This document shows, in pieces, positions 25,267 to 34,868 of a stretch of 64,000 nt of DNA. The translations under genes and the position numbers were made by a program. How positions within the stretch are numbered: the first letter of the stretch is position 1; every line of letters starts with the position of its first letter. The notes under the pieces were generated by a model. That model saw only the letters and a program-made list of their open reading frames with translations. It did not search any database and was not told the DNA's origin. This DNA comes from Winogradskyella litoriviva (GTDB lineage Bacteria; Bacteroidota; Bacteroidia; Flavobacteriales; Flavobacteriaceae), in assembly GCF_013249065.1 (NCBI RefSeq), contig NZ_JABRWQ010000006.1:186001-250000 (forward strand). Direction: 5' to 3'.

Positions 25267-27162
25267 TTAGTTCCAATTGGTATGATGACTTTTTCCTGAG
25301 GGATCATCTAACCGTTGGTATGTGTGTGCTCCAAAATAATCGCGTTGTGCTTGTATTATATTTGCTGAAGTATATGCCGTAGTAATTCCATTTAAAAATT
25401 GAATAGCTTCACTCAATGCTGATGTAGAGATATCATTAAGAACACATTGAGCAACTACCTTTTTTCCGGCTGATTTATAATTATTAATGGTTTTTATTAA
25501 AAGAGAATCTGTTAAAATATTTGCTGTTTGTTTAAAAATTTCAACTAATTCTTCCATTAAAGTAGATCTAATAATACAACCATTTGTCCAGATTCTAGCT
25601 ATTTCACTTAGATTAAGATTCCATTCAAATTTATTTGAAGCTTCAGCAATTAATTTAAAACCTTGATAATGATTTATAATTCTTGCTAATTGATACGCTT
25701 CTAACACTTCCTGTGTGGTTACATTAAATTCTGATGTATTTACCTTATCAAAATTCTTATTTAGCTGAATTCGTTCCTCTTTATAAAAAGATATATACCT
25801 AGAGAACAAAGCCGAAGCAATTAGCGTACTTGGTACTCCTAGTTCTGCAGAAGCTATGGTCGTCCAGTTTCCTGTACCCTTATTACCAGCTTTATCTAAT
25901 ATTTTGTTTACCAGCCAATCGTTACCCTCTTTTTTTCTAAAAATGTCTATTGTTATTTCTAATAAATAACTATTTGCTGTATCCTTCCAAGCTTCTAAAG
26001 TATTGGCGATTTGGTCTGGATTTTGACCAAATTTTTCTAAAATAGTTGATATTTCTGCCAATAATTGCATTTCTACATACTCTACTCCATTGTGTACCAT
26101 TTTAATAAACTGACCGCTTCCTTCTGGACCAACATATGTACAACACGGCAAACCATTTTTGTCTTTGGCTGCAATAGTTTCTAAAAAAGGTGCAACTTTA
26201 TCATAAGCATCCTTATCTCCACTTGGCATTATAGATGGCCCTTTTAATGCACCTTCTTCACCTCCTGAAACGCCTGTACCAATAAAATGAATTCCTTTTG
26301 TTTTTAAATACTCGTTGCGCTCTTTTGTTTTTTTATAATTTGAATTTCCGCCATCAATAATGATGTCATTTTCAGACAAATAAGGCAATAAATCTTCAAT
26401 AACATAATCAATTGTCTTTCCTGCATTTACCATTAACATAATGCGTCTTGGTTGCTGCAATGAATTAACAAAAGCCGAGATATCATCATAAGCTTTTGCT
26501 TGAGACAATTCTGAATAATCGGCTTTAAAATTTTTAGCTACATCTTCTTCTACACCATCAACATGCCTATTAAACATTGAAATTTTAAAACCATTATTGG
26601 CTAAATTTCTGCATAGGCTTTTTCCCATAACGCCTAAACCAAATAGACCAAATTCTGATTTATTATTAATTTCTTTTAAAATATAATCTACAATCTCTGT
26701 TGGACTTAAACTTACATTAACTTCTAATGCTTCCTGTGGGTTTTCTAAAATATCAAATTGAGACCTTAGTAAACTTGGTGGCATAAAGTGATTTTCCCTT
26801 TTATTTAATCGCTCTGATATTTGCTCAAAACTTCCTACTAAATGAATCCATTTTGCTTGACTATGTATGTCAGTGTTTAAGATAGTTCTGTATGCTTTTT
26901 TTAAAGCAGAACAAACAATGACACAGCTATTCTTTTGCAATTGTTCTTTTGCAAATTTGTTAATGAACACTAACCAGTTGTAACGGTCATCATCTGTTAA
27001 GGGTATACCATTGCTTAGTTTTCTTACATTTTTTTTCGGATGAAAATCATCTCCATCAAAAAATGGGATTTTTAAAACTTCAGATAACATATGTCCAATG
27101 GTGCTCTTTCCACAACCAGAAACACCCATAATAAAAATCACATTCGTTTTGTTTTCTTCCAT
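25267..27162 (-). CDS. Gluconokinase / 6-phosphogluconate dehydrogenase fusion
   Basis: 631 residues. Residues 1-165 are a GntK-type gluconokinase with P-loop GVSGCGKST (13-21), DGDDFHP and ALKKAYR. From about 170 a decarboxylating 6-phosphogluconate dehydrogenase follows, with Rossmann motif GLGVMG (175-180), IIDGGNSNYKKTKER, FIGTGVSGGEEGA, the catalytic-lysine strand QFIKMVHNGVEYVEMQ, and the tail AQRDYFGAHTY. One protein would convert gluconate through 6-phosphogluconate to ribulose-5-phosphate, CO2 and NAD(P)H. No frameshift is seen at the junction. It lies 70 bases after the dehydratase and 34 bases before the Nramp-like gene. Confidence 0.9.
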   Translation of the reverse strand: MEENKTNVIFIMGVSGCGKSTIGHMLSEVLKIPFFDGDDFHPKKNVRKLSNGIPLTDDDRYNWLVFINKFAKEQLQKNSCVIVCSALKKAYRTILNTDIHSQAKWIHLVGSFEQISERLNKRENHFMPPSLLRSQFDILENPQEALEVNVSLSPTEIVDYILKEINNKSEFGLFGLGVMGKSLCRNLANNGFKISMFNRHVDGVEEDVAKNFKADYSELSQAKAYDDISAFVNSLQQPRRIMLMVNAGKTIDYVIEDLLPYLSENDIIIDGGNSNYKKTKERNEYLKTKGIHFIGTGVSGGEEGALKGPSIMPSGDKDAYDKVAPFLETIAAKDKNGLPCCTYVGPEGSGQFIKMVHNGVEYVEMQLLAEISTILEKFGQNPDQIANTLEAWKDTANSYLLEITIDIFRKKEGNDWLVNKILDKAGNKGTGNWTTIASAELGVPSTLIASALFSRYISFYKEERIQLNKNFDKVNTSEFNVTTQEVLEAYQLARIINHYQGFKLIAEASNKFEWNLNLSEIARIWTNGCIIRSTLMEELVEIFKQTANILTDSLLIKTINNYKSAGKKVVAQCVLNDISTSALSEAIQFLNGITTAYTSANIIQAQRDYFGAHTYQRLDDPSGKSHHTNWN

Positions 27163-27232
27163 CTTTATTTTATTACTTTAAAAGATAATCTTAATAAGTT
27201 GAAAATCTATAATGATACTTTTAAGTTCAATT

Positions 27233-28948
27233 TTATTGGATAGCTCCATTCATTGCAGATGATACTGATTTGGTATATCTAGAAAGAATCCCTTTATCAA
27301 ATTTATTTTTAGGTGCAATCCATTTTGATTTACGATCACTTAAAATTGCATCCATCTCACTAGGTTCTTTAGGCTCTCCCTTAACACCAACTAAATCAAT
27401 TTTTCTAGCAGGAATATCAATTTTTATTATATCATTTTCTTCAATTAAGGCAATTGGACCACCATCTACTGCTTCTGGAGAAATATGGCCAATTGCAGGT
27501 CCTCTTGTTGCTCCAGAAAAACGTCCATCTGTAATTAATGCCGTTGTTGCAATCAACTCACTGTCACTAGCTATAGCCTCAGTAGTATAAAACATTTCTG
27601 GCATACCACTCCCTTTTGGTCCTTCATAACGTATAATTACTGCATCACCTGGTTTTATTTTTTTATTTAAAACAGCTTTTAATGCGTCTTCCTCGCACTC
27701 AAATACTCTCGCTCTAAGAGTAACTTGCTGCATTTCCTTAGCAATTGCAGAATGTTTAGTAACAGAGCCTTCTGGCGCAATATTTCCATTTAATATTGCA
27801 ATAGCACCTTCTTTATTTAAAGGGTTACTTGCCGGACGAATAATATCTTCAGGTTTTACATTATAATGTTTTAATCCTTTATACCCATCCTTAAAAAAAC
27901 CAATATTTTCTAAATCATCTAGATTTTCGCCAACAGTTTTCCCTGTTACAGTCATTTCATCTAGATGAAGATGTTCTTTTATTTCTTTCATTATACCAGG
28001 CACACCACCTGCATAAACAAATAATTCTGCTGGATATTTACCAGAAGGTCTGCAGTTTAATAACCAAGGAACTTTTCTATGAATTTGATCAAATAAATCT
28101 GCACTAAGCTTAAAACCTAATTCATGCGCAATTGCTGGCATATGTATAAGTGTATTAGATGATCCGGCAATAGCAGCATGTACCATAATTGCATTTTCAA
28201 AAGATTTTTGAGTTACAATTTTTGATGGTGTCAATCCTTTTTCAATAAGTGACATCAACATTACGGCAGAATCCTTTGTTACTTGTACCAATTCATCTGA
28301 AACTGCAATACGTATTGAAGCACCAGGCAAGGTTAATCCAAGGGCTTCTGCCATAATTTGCATGGTAGCTGCTGTTCCGATAAAAGAACATGAACCACAT
28401 GTAGGACAGGCACTTTCTCTTAGCGCATCAAATTTCTCTTTAGTTATTTTTCCTTGTTCGTAGTGAGCGTTATACATCCCTATTTGCTCCAAGGTTAGCA
28501 TTCCTGGTCCAGATTTCATTACTCCTCCTGGTAAAATAATTGATGGAATATCTAATCTACAAGCTGCCATTAAACGAGCTGGCATTGATTTATCACAAGA
28601 AGTAATAAACATAGCACCATCAAAAGGAGTCGCTCCCAATTGTATCTCAATCATGTCACACATTACATTTCGAGAACCTAGAGAATAATTCATTCCGTCA
28701 TGCCCTTGTGCTTGACCATCACACATATCCGTACAATAAAAACGAGCACCTTTAACTTTATTTTCTTTTAAAGTTTCTCTTGCAACTTCTACAAACTTAT
28801 TTAAATGCGCACTGCCTGGATGACTATCACCAAATGAGCTTTCAATTGCAACTTGAACCATTGATAATTCTTTTTTAGTCCATCCTGCACCAATACGAAG
28901 CGAATCCATCTCTGGAGCGAGTTCTCTAATTTTCTGGCTTTTCAACAT
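27233..28948 (-). CDS. IlvD/Edd-family sugar-acid dehydratase (gluconate-type)
   Basis: 571 residues. Fe-S ligands expected for the family are C76 (MCDGQ), C118 (TSCDKS, with adjacent K119) and C187 (CPTCGSCSF); the catalytic serine motif DGRFSGATRG is near the C-terminus. The sequence resembles sugar-acid dehydratases more than branched-chain amino acid IlvD. Dehydration of D-gluconate would give KDG, the same intermediate made from alginate, so kdgK and kdgA could finish the route. Context supports this: the next gene holds gluconokinase and 6PGDH. Arabonate, xylonate or another aldonate are alternatives. No TTGGTnnACCAA site lies upstream, so control appears separate from the lyases. Confidence 0.8.
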   Translation of the reverse strand: MLKSQKIRELAPEMDSLRIGAGWTKKELSMVQVAIESSFGDSHPGSAHLNKFVEVARETLKENKVKGARFYCTDMCDGQAQGHDGMNYSLGSRNVMCDMIEIQLGATPFDGAMFITSCDKSMPARLMAACRLDIPSIILPGGVMKSGPGMLTLEQIGMYNAHYEQGKITKEKFDALRESACPTCGSCSFIGTAATMQIMAEALGLTLPGASIRIAVSDELVQVTKDSAVMLMSLIEKGLTPSKIVTQKSFENAIMVHAAIAGSSNTLIHMPAIAHELGFKLSADLFDQIHRKVPWLLNCRPSGKYPAELFVYAGGVPGIMKEIKEHLHLDEMTVTGKTVGENLDDLENIGFFKDGYKGLKHYNVKPEDIIRPASNPLNKEGAIAILNGNIAPEGSVTKHSAIAKEMQQVTLRARVFECEEDALKAVLNKKIKPGDAVIIRYEGPKGSGMPEMFYTTEAIASDSELIATTALITDGRFSGATRGPAIGHISPEAVDGGPIALIEENDIIKIDIPARKIDLVGVKGEPKEPSEMDAILSDRKSKWIAPKNKFDKGILSRYTKSVSSAMNGAIQ

Positions 28949-29077
28949 GTTTTTTATGTATTTTAATTTATCTCATATTAAAAAATGAAATAAAAACTCT
29001 ATATCAATTAGTTACATTATGCCCTATTTTCTGAAATAAAAAGCAATTATTAAGTATTTTGAATACCTTAATAAATA

Positions 29078-30133
29078 TTATTCTTCAATTGGCATTGTGC
29101 CAGCACCAATTGTTGCATCTTTAAACCATACCTCAGCATAACATCCATTAGCATATTGTTTTGCTATATCTCCATTGTAAGTTTCTGAGCCAGTATACCA
29201 AACTATATTATCCTCTGGCAACTTACCGTTAGTTTGATTATAAGCGCCTTGTTTAAAATAGTTTATTTCACCAGCATAGGCACTATCTCGTTCTACTCCG
29301 TCTCTACCAATGGAAGCATATAATGACCATATTTGGTCAGGAATCTCTTCTTTTGTTGAAAAATCTGACTTAAGTAGGTTTTTAGTAAATTTAACAGTAT
29401 CGTGACCTTCACTTGTAAATGTTAAATACATAATTCCTTTGTATACATTTATCTCGTAACTAAATTCCTCGCCTAGTGCAATACCATCTTTTGGTTCTTC
29501 TGGATATGTATCTGGACTTTCACCTACAACAGACATATCATTTCCCCAAACTGCAGTAGAGTAATCCCATCTTCCAGAATTATCATCACCATCCGTATTT
29601 ATCTCATAATTCCAAAAAACAGAACCTTTAGTGTGACCTGGGAATTTTTTGTAAAAGATTTTAATAGGTTCGTTTTCATGACCTTCATCACTATGAATTT
29701 GACCAACGACAACAGAATATGAAGCTGCTACTCTAGCATCTCCAGAAGTTGAAACGTGTTGTACTTTTAACGCTCCTGTTAATTTCCCTCCTTTCTCAGG
29801 AATCCAATGTGCTTTTTCACCTAATTCTGTTCTGGTATTGCTTGATGTTCTAGAAGTAATACCAGAGTTTGGTGTTTTATAAACTACCCAATCTACATCT
29901 CCTTCTGTTTCAACATAAAAGAAATCGTCTTTTTTATAACCTACCAAATCATCTTGATAGGTTCCATCTCCTAAAAGAATTTTCCATTTATCCATAAATG
30001 GAATTACATCGCTTGGATATTTTATATTCGTTTTAGTATCGCTATTAGCACTTGTATCTAGTTCTTTTTTTGAATTATCCTTGCACCCAACTATGAGTAA
30101 AAGTGTGAAAATTGTAAACAGTACTTTTTTCAT
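29078..30133 (-). CDS. Alginate lyase of the PL7/PL18 superfamily, lipoprotein
   Basis: 351 residues with lipobox cysteine C17 (LLIVGC). The jelly-roll signatures are SSNTRTELGEK, VVGQIHSDEGHENEPIKIFY and YFKQGAYNQTN, matching the R-x-E, QIH and YFKxGxYxQ triads of alginate_lyase2 enzymes. The insert FPGHTKGSVFWNYEI and the large C-terminal part differ from the two other PL7 genes here, so it is a separate subfamily and could be filed as PL18. It ends the PL7-PL6-PL7 operon read from 33442. Confidence 0.85.
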   Translation of the reverse strand: MKKVLFTIFTLLLIVGCKDNSKKELDTSANSDTKTNIKYPSDVIPFMDKWKILLGDGTYQDDLVGYKKDDFFYVETEGDVDWVVYKTPNSGITSRTSSNTRTELGEKAHWIPEKGGKLTGALKVQHVSTSGDARVAASYSVVVGQIHSDEGHENEPIKIFYKKFPGHTKGSVFWNYEINTDGDDNSGRWDYSTAVWGNDMSVVGESPDTYPEEPKDGIALGEEFSYEINVYKGIMYLTFTSEGHDTVKFTKNLLKSDFSTKEEIPDQIWSLYASIGRDGVERDSAYAGEINYFKQGAYNQTNGKLPEDNIVWYTGSETYNGDIAKQYANGCYAEVWFKDATIGAGTMPIEE

Positions 30134-30184
30134 TTTTATGTGTTTATTTATAATCTATTTGGTTCTGATTTTCAATAGATATTA

Positions 30185-32500
30185 TTAATACATTAGTTTC
30201 ATCACTAAGTTTTCTTCTGTTTTTATTTTTCCTGAATTGACTAATGTATTATTAGATTCTATATTATTTTTTGCTCCCCAAAGAATTGACACAAACTGAA
30301 CCTTATTATTTTTAAAGGTATTATTGTTAATATTTACATTTACAATTCCTCTGTGATTTAATAACATTCTGTTTTTTTCATTTGCACCACAGTTAGTAAA
30401 AGTACTATTTGTAACCAATAAATTTCCTCCAATTGTAGATTCGTCATATCCTCCTCTATAATAATCAATCACATTTTGTTTTACGTTTGTAAACTGGCAG
30501 TTATCTATTGTTAAATACTCTGTGTTATAATCTCCTCTATCATTAGTTTCTTCAGACAGTTCTATACCATTTTCACAATTAGAAATTGATGAATTTTTAA
30601 AAGTAATTTCTTCAGAAAACGATTGTTTGTAAACTTTTAAAGCATAATTAAAATTGCTGATTTCAGAATCTATAACATCTAAACCAAAGTGGTTAGACAT
30701 ATTCTTTTGTAAGCTTGCAAAAGCTTGTTGCGAACCTGTTCCTTTTAATTTAATTCCTTTTAAGGTTAATTTACCATAAGGATGTAATTCTATAGCTGGT
30801 GTATTTGCAGCTCCAGAATATAAAATTTCAGCATTTGCTTTTGATTGAATGGTAACTGGCTTATTGACAATTAATGATTTAGAAATTTTATAAACACCAT
30901 CATTTAATTCTAAAACATCTCCACTTTCTGCTTCTTGAAGTTTTGCAATTAATTCTTCTGAATTAGTTACTGTGTGTGTGTTTGGGTCTTTTGCTTCTAC
31001 TTCGTTTGAATACCAATCTGCGCCATATTTAGTTTTATCTAATAAATTTAAATTGATGTTTGCTGCGTTTAAAATTGCACCTATTTGGTTTGATTTTTCT
31101 CTAGAGTTATTCAACAAATCGCTAGTAATGGTCTCAAAATCATATCCTTTGTAAATTTCTACATCACCAAAACCAGAAGTTGGTACAGACAGATTTGTTC
31201 CGATGTCTGTTAAGGTTAAATCTTTAGTAATTAAACCATGACTATTTTTAACTTCAACACCATTATTATCAATAACATTGCTAGCAAAAGTTACACCATC
31301 TGCTTTATCGTGTTCAATAATTGGATTTTTATCGCCTTCAGAATTATAAATTACATTATTTACAACTTCCGTTCTTAAAGGTCTTGCCGAACGAATTTCA
31401 GATTTTGGTAATACATCTGCTTGCGCAATGTTTGTACCTACTCCAAATTGCCAAGGCGAGTCTGAATCTACAAATGTATTGTAAGCAACAACAACATCTG
31501 TAACTTGATTATATCTGTTTAAAGGCGATTTTGGAATTCCGTTCATAATAGCAATAGGACTTCTAAAATTCTTTCCTTTTATTTTATAAAATAAGTTATT
31601 AATTACCCAATGCCCTGTATTTATGATTCTAATTCCACCATATTGGTCATTTACACCATCACCAATAAAGTAATTTCCATCTACAGTAACGTAGTTTCCA
31701 TGTCTGGTAACCACAGAACCTTCGCTTTTATAAAAGACGTTATTTTTTATAATATTGAAATTGGTTTTACTTGAAATAATTTCTACTTCACCATTACACT
31801 CTTCAAAAAAGTTGTTTGCAATTAAGGTGTTACTAGGACTCATTGATGTAAAACTACTTCCTAACTGAATTGTTTCTCCTCTTGCACCACCTTTTCTCGG
31901 TCTTGGACCAAAGTGATTATTAATAATTTTATGGTAATTTCTAATGCTCTGATTTCCTTTTAAATCTACTCTTACTGTTGGACCACCATTGGTTTTACCT
32001 GCAATGTAACAATTACTCAATTCGTTATGCTTTCCGTAGAATTGGACCCAAAGATTATCCTGGTCACGCTCTAAATTGTTAAAATCTAAAATTACACAGT
32101 TGGTAACTTTAGAATGATTAGCAACTTCCTTTTCACTAGTTCTAAATGCAATAACATTAGTTTTTGGCGAATGTCCGTTTCTAAAATACAAACCACTCAC
32201 TTCTAAATAATTACCACTCATTTCCAAACTAGATTCACCTTCTATAAATACTTCACCAGGTGTTTCTGCTCTTAGAGTAATTGGGTTATCCTCAGTACCT
32301 TCTCCAATTAGTTGAATTTCAACATTCTTATACGTACCATTTTGCAATACAATTTCATCTCCTGGCTGCGCATTTTTAATGGCTTCTTGTAAACCTTCGC
32401 TGCTAGTAACTAGCTGACTAGATTCTGTATTTGAATTCGTTTTTTCACCACAAGAAATAAATGTGATTAATAAACTAACAATAATTAAATAGTTTTTCAT
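30185..32500 (-). CDS. Alginate lyase, polysaccharide lyase family 6, two beta-helix domains, lipoprotein
   Basis: 771 residues with lipobox cysteine C17 (FISC). The N-terminal parallel beta-helix (about 30-480) begins with QLVTSSEGLQEAIKNAQPGD and carries the candidate catalytic pair K245 (IISSKTNF) and R266 (VVTRHGN). The spacing of 21 equals that of the catalytic Lys/Arg in AlyGC-type PL6. A second beta-helix starts near 505 with TVTNSEELIAKLQEAESGD, as in two-domain PL6 enzymes. It probably degrades polyguluronate or mixed alginate exolytically in the periplasm. It sits 21 bases after PL7 and 51 bases before the next lyase. Confidence 0.92.
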   Translation of the reverse strand: MKNYLIIVSLLITFISCGEKTNSNTESSQLVTSSEGLQEAIKNAQPGDEIVLQNGTYKNVEIQLIGEGTEDNPITLRAETPGEVFIEGESSLEMSGNYLEVSGLYFRNGHSPKTNVIAFRTSEKEVANHSKVTNCVILDFNNLERDQDNLWVQFYGKHNELSNCYIAGKTNGGPTVRVDLKGNQSIRNYHKIINNHFGPRPRKGGARGETIQLGSSFTSMSPSNTLIANNFFEECNGEVEIISSKTNFNIIKNNVFYKSEGSVVTRHGNYVTVDGNYFIGDGVNDQYGGIRIINTGHWVINNLFYKIKGKNFRSPIAIMNGIPKSPLNRYNQVTDVVVAYNTFVDSDSPWQFGVGTNIAQADVLPKSEIRSARPLRTEVVNNVIYNSEGDKNPIIEHDKADGVTFASNVIDNNGVEVKNSHGLITKDLTLTDIGTNLSVPTSGFGDVEIYKGYDFETITSDLLNNSREKSNQIGAILNAANINLNLLDKTKYGADWYSNEVEAKDPNTHTVTNSEELIAKLQEAESGDVLELNDGVYKISKSLIVNKPVTIQSKANAEILYSGAANTPAIELHPYGKLTLKGIKLKGTGSQQAFASLQKNMSNHFGLDVIDSEISNFNYALKVYKQSFSEEITFKNSSISNCENGIELSEETNDRGDYNTEYLTIDNCQFTNVKQNVIDYYRGGYDESTIGGNLLVTNSTFTNCGANEKNRMLLNHRGIVNVNINNNTFKNNKVQFVSILWGAKNNIESNNTLVNSGKIKTEENLVMKLMY

Positions 32501-32521
32501 TTGGTGTTATATTATGTAATA

Positions 32522-33442
32522 TTAATGTGTAACTTCAAGTTCGTAATATTTTACTTTAGCAAATGCGCCTTCTGCTGTAGAGCCTAAATAATTACCTGCT
32601 TTAAAGTAGTTTTCAAAAGGCCATTTATCCATGCTTATATCTTCGTAAACCAATGGTGTATCATCGTTTAATTGCAACTCTAATCTTCCGGCTGATGCTG
32701 TTATTCTAAATTCAAATTCTTCAAAACCAACATAACCCATATTAGTTGAAGCATCTACCCAAATATCTGAAGAATTAATTAGTAAATCATCACCCGATGT
32801 GCTCTCATCAACCAATGATTTTTTATAGGCATAGATATAGCCATCAATCCAACGCATTTTAATTAAAGGCGGTCCATTATTAGAAGAAAATCCATGTGTT
32901 GCCATATCTTCTATAGAAATAATACCATGAATCTGCATAACAATTGTAGTATGATATTGTCTACTACTTTCATTATCTTCTGAGACATCTACAACTTTTA
33001 ACCTTCCTGTCATCGTTCCACCTTCTTCTAAACTCCAATTTTCTCTGGCGTTAGATGGGTTTATCAATTCTCTTAATTCTGTTCTAGAATAAGTACTATT
33101 TGTTGTTGAAACTCCTGGAAGCGTATAAAATTCAATTGATGAATCTGAAACATCATCGTACATATAAGGTTGAATTGAAGCATTTGTTCTATAACCTCCA
33201 TTTACCAATTCTAAAGGTTGGTATTCATCAGGGCTTCCATTATTGTTTTCATCAACTGGTAAAGTTACTTTCCAATTAGAAAAGTCTATATCTGCATAAT
33301 TTTCTGGTACAGGTATTTCATCATCATTTATAATTTCACCATCATCTGTAAATGGCTCAAATTCTCTAGAATTATCGTTACTAGAACATTCTACAAAGAA
33401 AAGTATCAAAAAGATAGATAATAAAGTTACTCTTATTCTCAT
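32522..33442 (-). CDS. Alginate lyase, polysaccharide lyase family 7, lipoprotein
   Basis: 306 residues with lipobox cysteine C19 (FFVEC). After an acidic linker (EFEPFTDDGEIINDDE) the catalytic domain begins DIDFSNWKVTLPVDENNNGSP. PL7 signatures are YSRTELRE, VMQIHG and YFKAGNYLG; the last differs from the usual YxQ by LG. It is a paralogue of the PL7 at 9613-10521, but with an acidic rather than lysine-rich linker. First gene of a three-lyase operon with a double operator 19 bases from its start. Confidence 0.92.
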   Translation of the reverse strand: MRIRVTLLSIFLILFFVECSSNDNSREFEPFTDDGEIINDDEIPVPENYADIDFSNWKVTLPVDENNNGSPDEYQPLELVNGGYRTNASIQPYMYDDVSDSSIEFYTLPGVSTTNSTYSRTELRELINPSNARENWSLEEGGTMTGRLKVVDVSEDNESSRQYHTTIVMQIHGIISIEDMATHGFSSNNGPPLIKMRWIDGYIYAYKKSLVDESTSGDDLLINSSDIWVDASTNMGYVGFEEFEFRITASAGRLELQLNDDTPLVYEDISMDKWPFENYFKAGNYLGSTAEGAFAKVKYYELEVTH

Positions 33443-33460
33443 TTTACACTTGAATCAAAA

Positions 33461-33490
33461 TTGGTTAACCAATTTGGTTAACCAAAAATA
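33461..33490 (-). promoter_or_regulatory. Double operator and -7 element of the three-lyase operon
   Basis: Two identical TTGGTTAACCAA sites (33461-33472 and 33474-33485) start 13 bp apart. The minus-strand TATTTTTG (complement of 33483-33490) overlaps the second copy. Between here and about 33650 nothing else is recognisable. Confidence 0.78.
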
Positions 33491-33654
33491 AAATAATTTT
33501 CTGTTCTTATGGCATGAATTAAGTTAATTCTGTATATAAAAAAGATAATAGTACAAATACTCTTACAAAATAATTAAGGTAAATTTATTGAGATTGAAAT
33601 CAGAAATGATTTTGAGCGCAAGGAAATAGTTATTAATTGCCTAAATAAAGATTA

Positions 33655-33695
33655 AAAAAAATAAAAAACCTCCAACCAATAAAGGTTGAAGGTTT
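33655..33695 (-). terminator. Terminator downstream of tRNA-Leu
   Basis: AAACCTCCAACC (33666-33677) pairs with GGTTGAAGGTTT (33684-33695) with one G-U pair. The A-rich plus strand just before it gives a T-tail on the minus transcript. Confidence 0.7.
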
Positions 33696-33700
33696 AATAG

Positions 33701-33782
33701 TACTCAAGGTGGGAATCGAACCCACACGACCGAAGTCACTGGATTTTGAATCCAGCGCGTCTACCAATTCCGCCACTTGAGC
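33701..33782 (-). tRNA. tRNA-Leu, anticodon CAA
   Basis: On the minus strand the acceptor arm GCTCAAG pairs with CTTGAGT. The anticodon stem is CTGGA/TCCAG with loop TTCAAAA, giving anticodon CAA. The T arm contains GGTTCGATTCC and a short variable arm is present as in class II tRNAs. About 82 bases, with A as discriminator and no encoded CCA. Confidence 0.92.
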
Positions 33783-33870
33783 AAAATTTTAGACTGCAAA
33801 AATAGAAAAATATTTCTCGCAATCAATCAAAATTAGTCTCATTTACACTTATGATCGTAAAATATTTTTC

Positions 33871-33878
33871 TAAATTTG
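33871..33878 (+). promoter_or_regulatory. -7 element of prs
   Basis: TAAATTTG matches the Bacteroidota TAnnTTTG. It contains the TTG at 33876, showing that this TTG is promoter and not the start codon. Confidence 0.55.
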
Positions 33879-33926
33879 AATCGAATTATAGATTATAATA
33901 AAATTCAACCAAACAACTGTCAAAAA

Positions 33927-34868
33927 ATGATGTACCAAATTAAGGAAGCTAAAATATTTACTTGTACACAAAGTAGGTCTCTTGCTCTACAGATAGCTGA
34001 AGCCTATGGCGTAAAATTAGGAAACGTAATTACATCTACCTACAGCGACGGTGAGTTTCAACCTTCTTATGAAGAATCTATTAGAGGGACACGTATTTTT
34101 ATAATTGGATCTACAAATCCTGGTCCAGAGAATTTAATGGAAATGTTATTGATGATTGATGCAGCGAAGCGCGCTTCAGCCAGACACATAACTGCTGTTA
34201 TGCCTTATTTTGGTTGGGCCAGACAAGATAGAAAAGATAAACCTAGAGTTCCTATTGCAGCAAAATTAGTTGCCAAAATGTTAGAAGCTGCTGGAGCAAC
34301 ACGAATAATTACTATGGATTTGCACGCTGATCAAATTCAAGGATTTTTTGAAAAGCCAGTAGATCACCTTTTTGCCTCTACCATATTTTTACCGTACTTA
34401 AAAAATTTAAACTTAGACAACTTAACTATTGCTTCTCCAGATATGGGTGGATCAAAACGTGCTTATGCCTATTCTAAAGCTCTAGAAAGTGATGTCGTAA
34501 TATGTTATAAACAACGCGCTAAGGCTAATGTAATTTCGCACATGGAACTTATTGGCGACGTTACTGGTAAAAATGTGGTTTTAGTAGATGACATGGTAGA
34601 TACGGCAGGTACATTAACTAAAGCAGCAGATCTAATGATGGAACGTGGAGCACTTAGTGTAAGAGCAATTTGTACACATCCTATATTATCTGGTTCAGCG
34701 TATGATAAACTAGAAAATTCTAAACTTGAAGAATTAATTGTAACGGACTCAATTCCACTTAAAGGAAAAAGTAAAAAATTAAGAGTTTTAAGTTGTGCTA
34801 ATTTATTCGCAGAAGTAATGCACCATGTGCATCACAACGAATCTATAAGTAATAAATTTATAATGTAG
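33927..34868 (+). CDS. prs: Ribose-phosphate pyrophosphokinase
   Basis: 313 residues from the first ATG at 33927, the usual family length; a TTG 51 bases earlier lies in the -7 element. It makes phosphoribosyl pyrophosphate from ribose-5-phosphate and ATP for nucleotide, His and Trp synthesis. Signatures are STYSDGEFQPSYEESIRG, the ATP loop YFGWARQDRKDKPR, the metal site MDLHADQIQGFF, and the PRPP loop VLVDDMVDTAGTL. Followed 240 bases later by rplY. Confidence 0.96.
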   Translation: MMYQIKEAKIFTCTQSRSLALQIAEAYGVKLGNVITSTYSDGEFQPSYEESIRGTRIFIIGSTNPGPENLMEMLLMIDAAKRASARHITAVMPYFGWARQDRKDKPRVPIAAKLVAKMLEAAGATRIITMDLHADQIQGFFEKPVDHLFASTIFLPYLKNLNLDNLTIASPDMGGSKRAYAYSKALESDVVICYKQRAKANVISHMELIGDVTGKNVVLVDDMVDTAGTLTKAADLMMERGALSVRAICTHPILSGSAYDKLENSKLEELIVTDSIPLKGKSKKLRVLSCANLFAEVMHHVHHNESISNKFIM

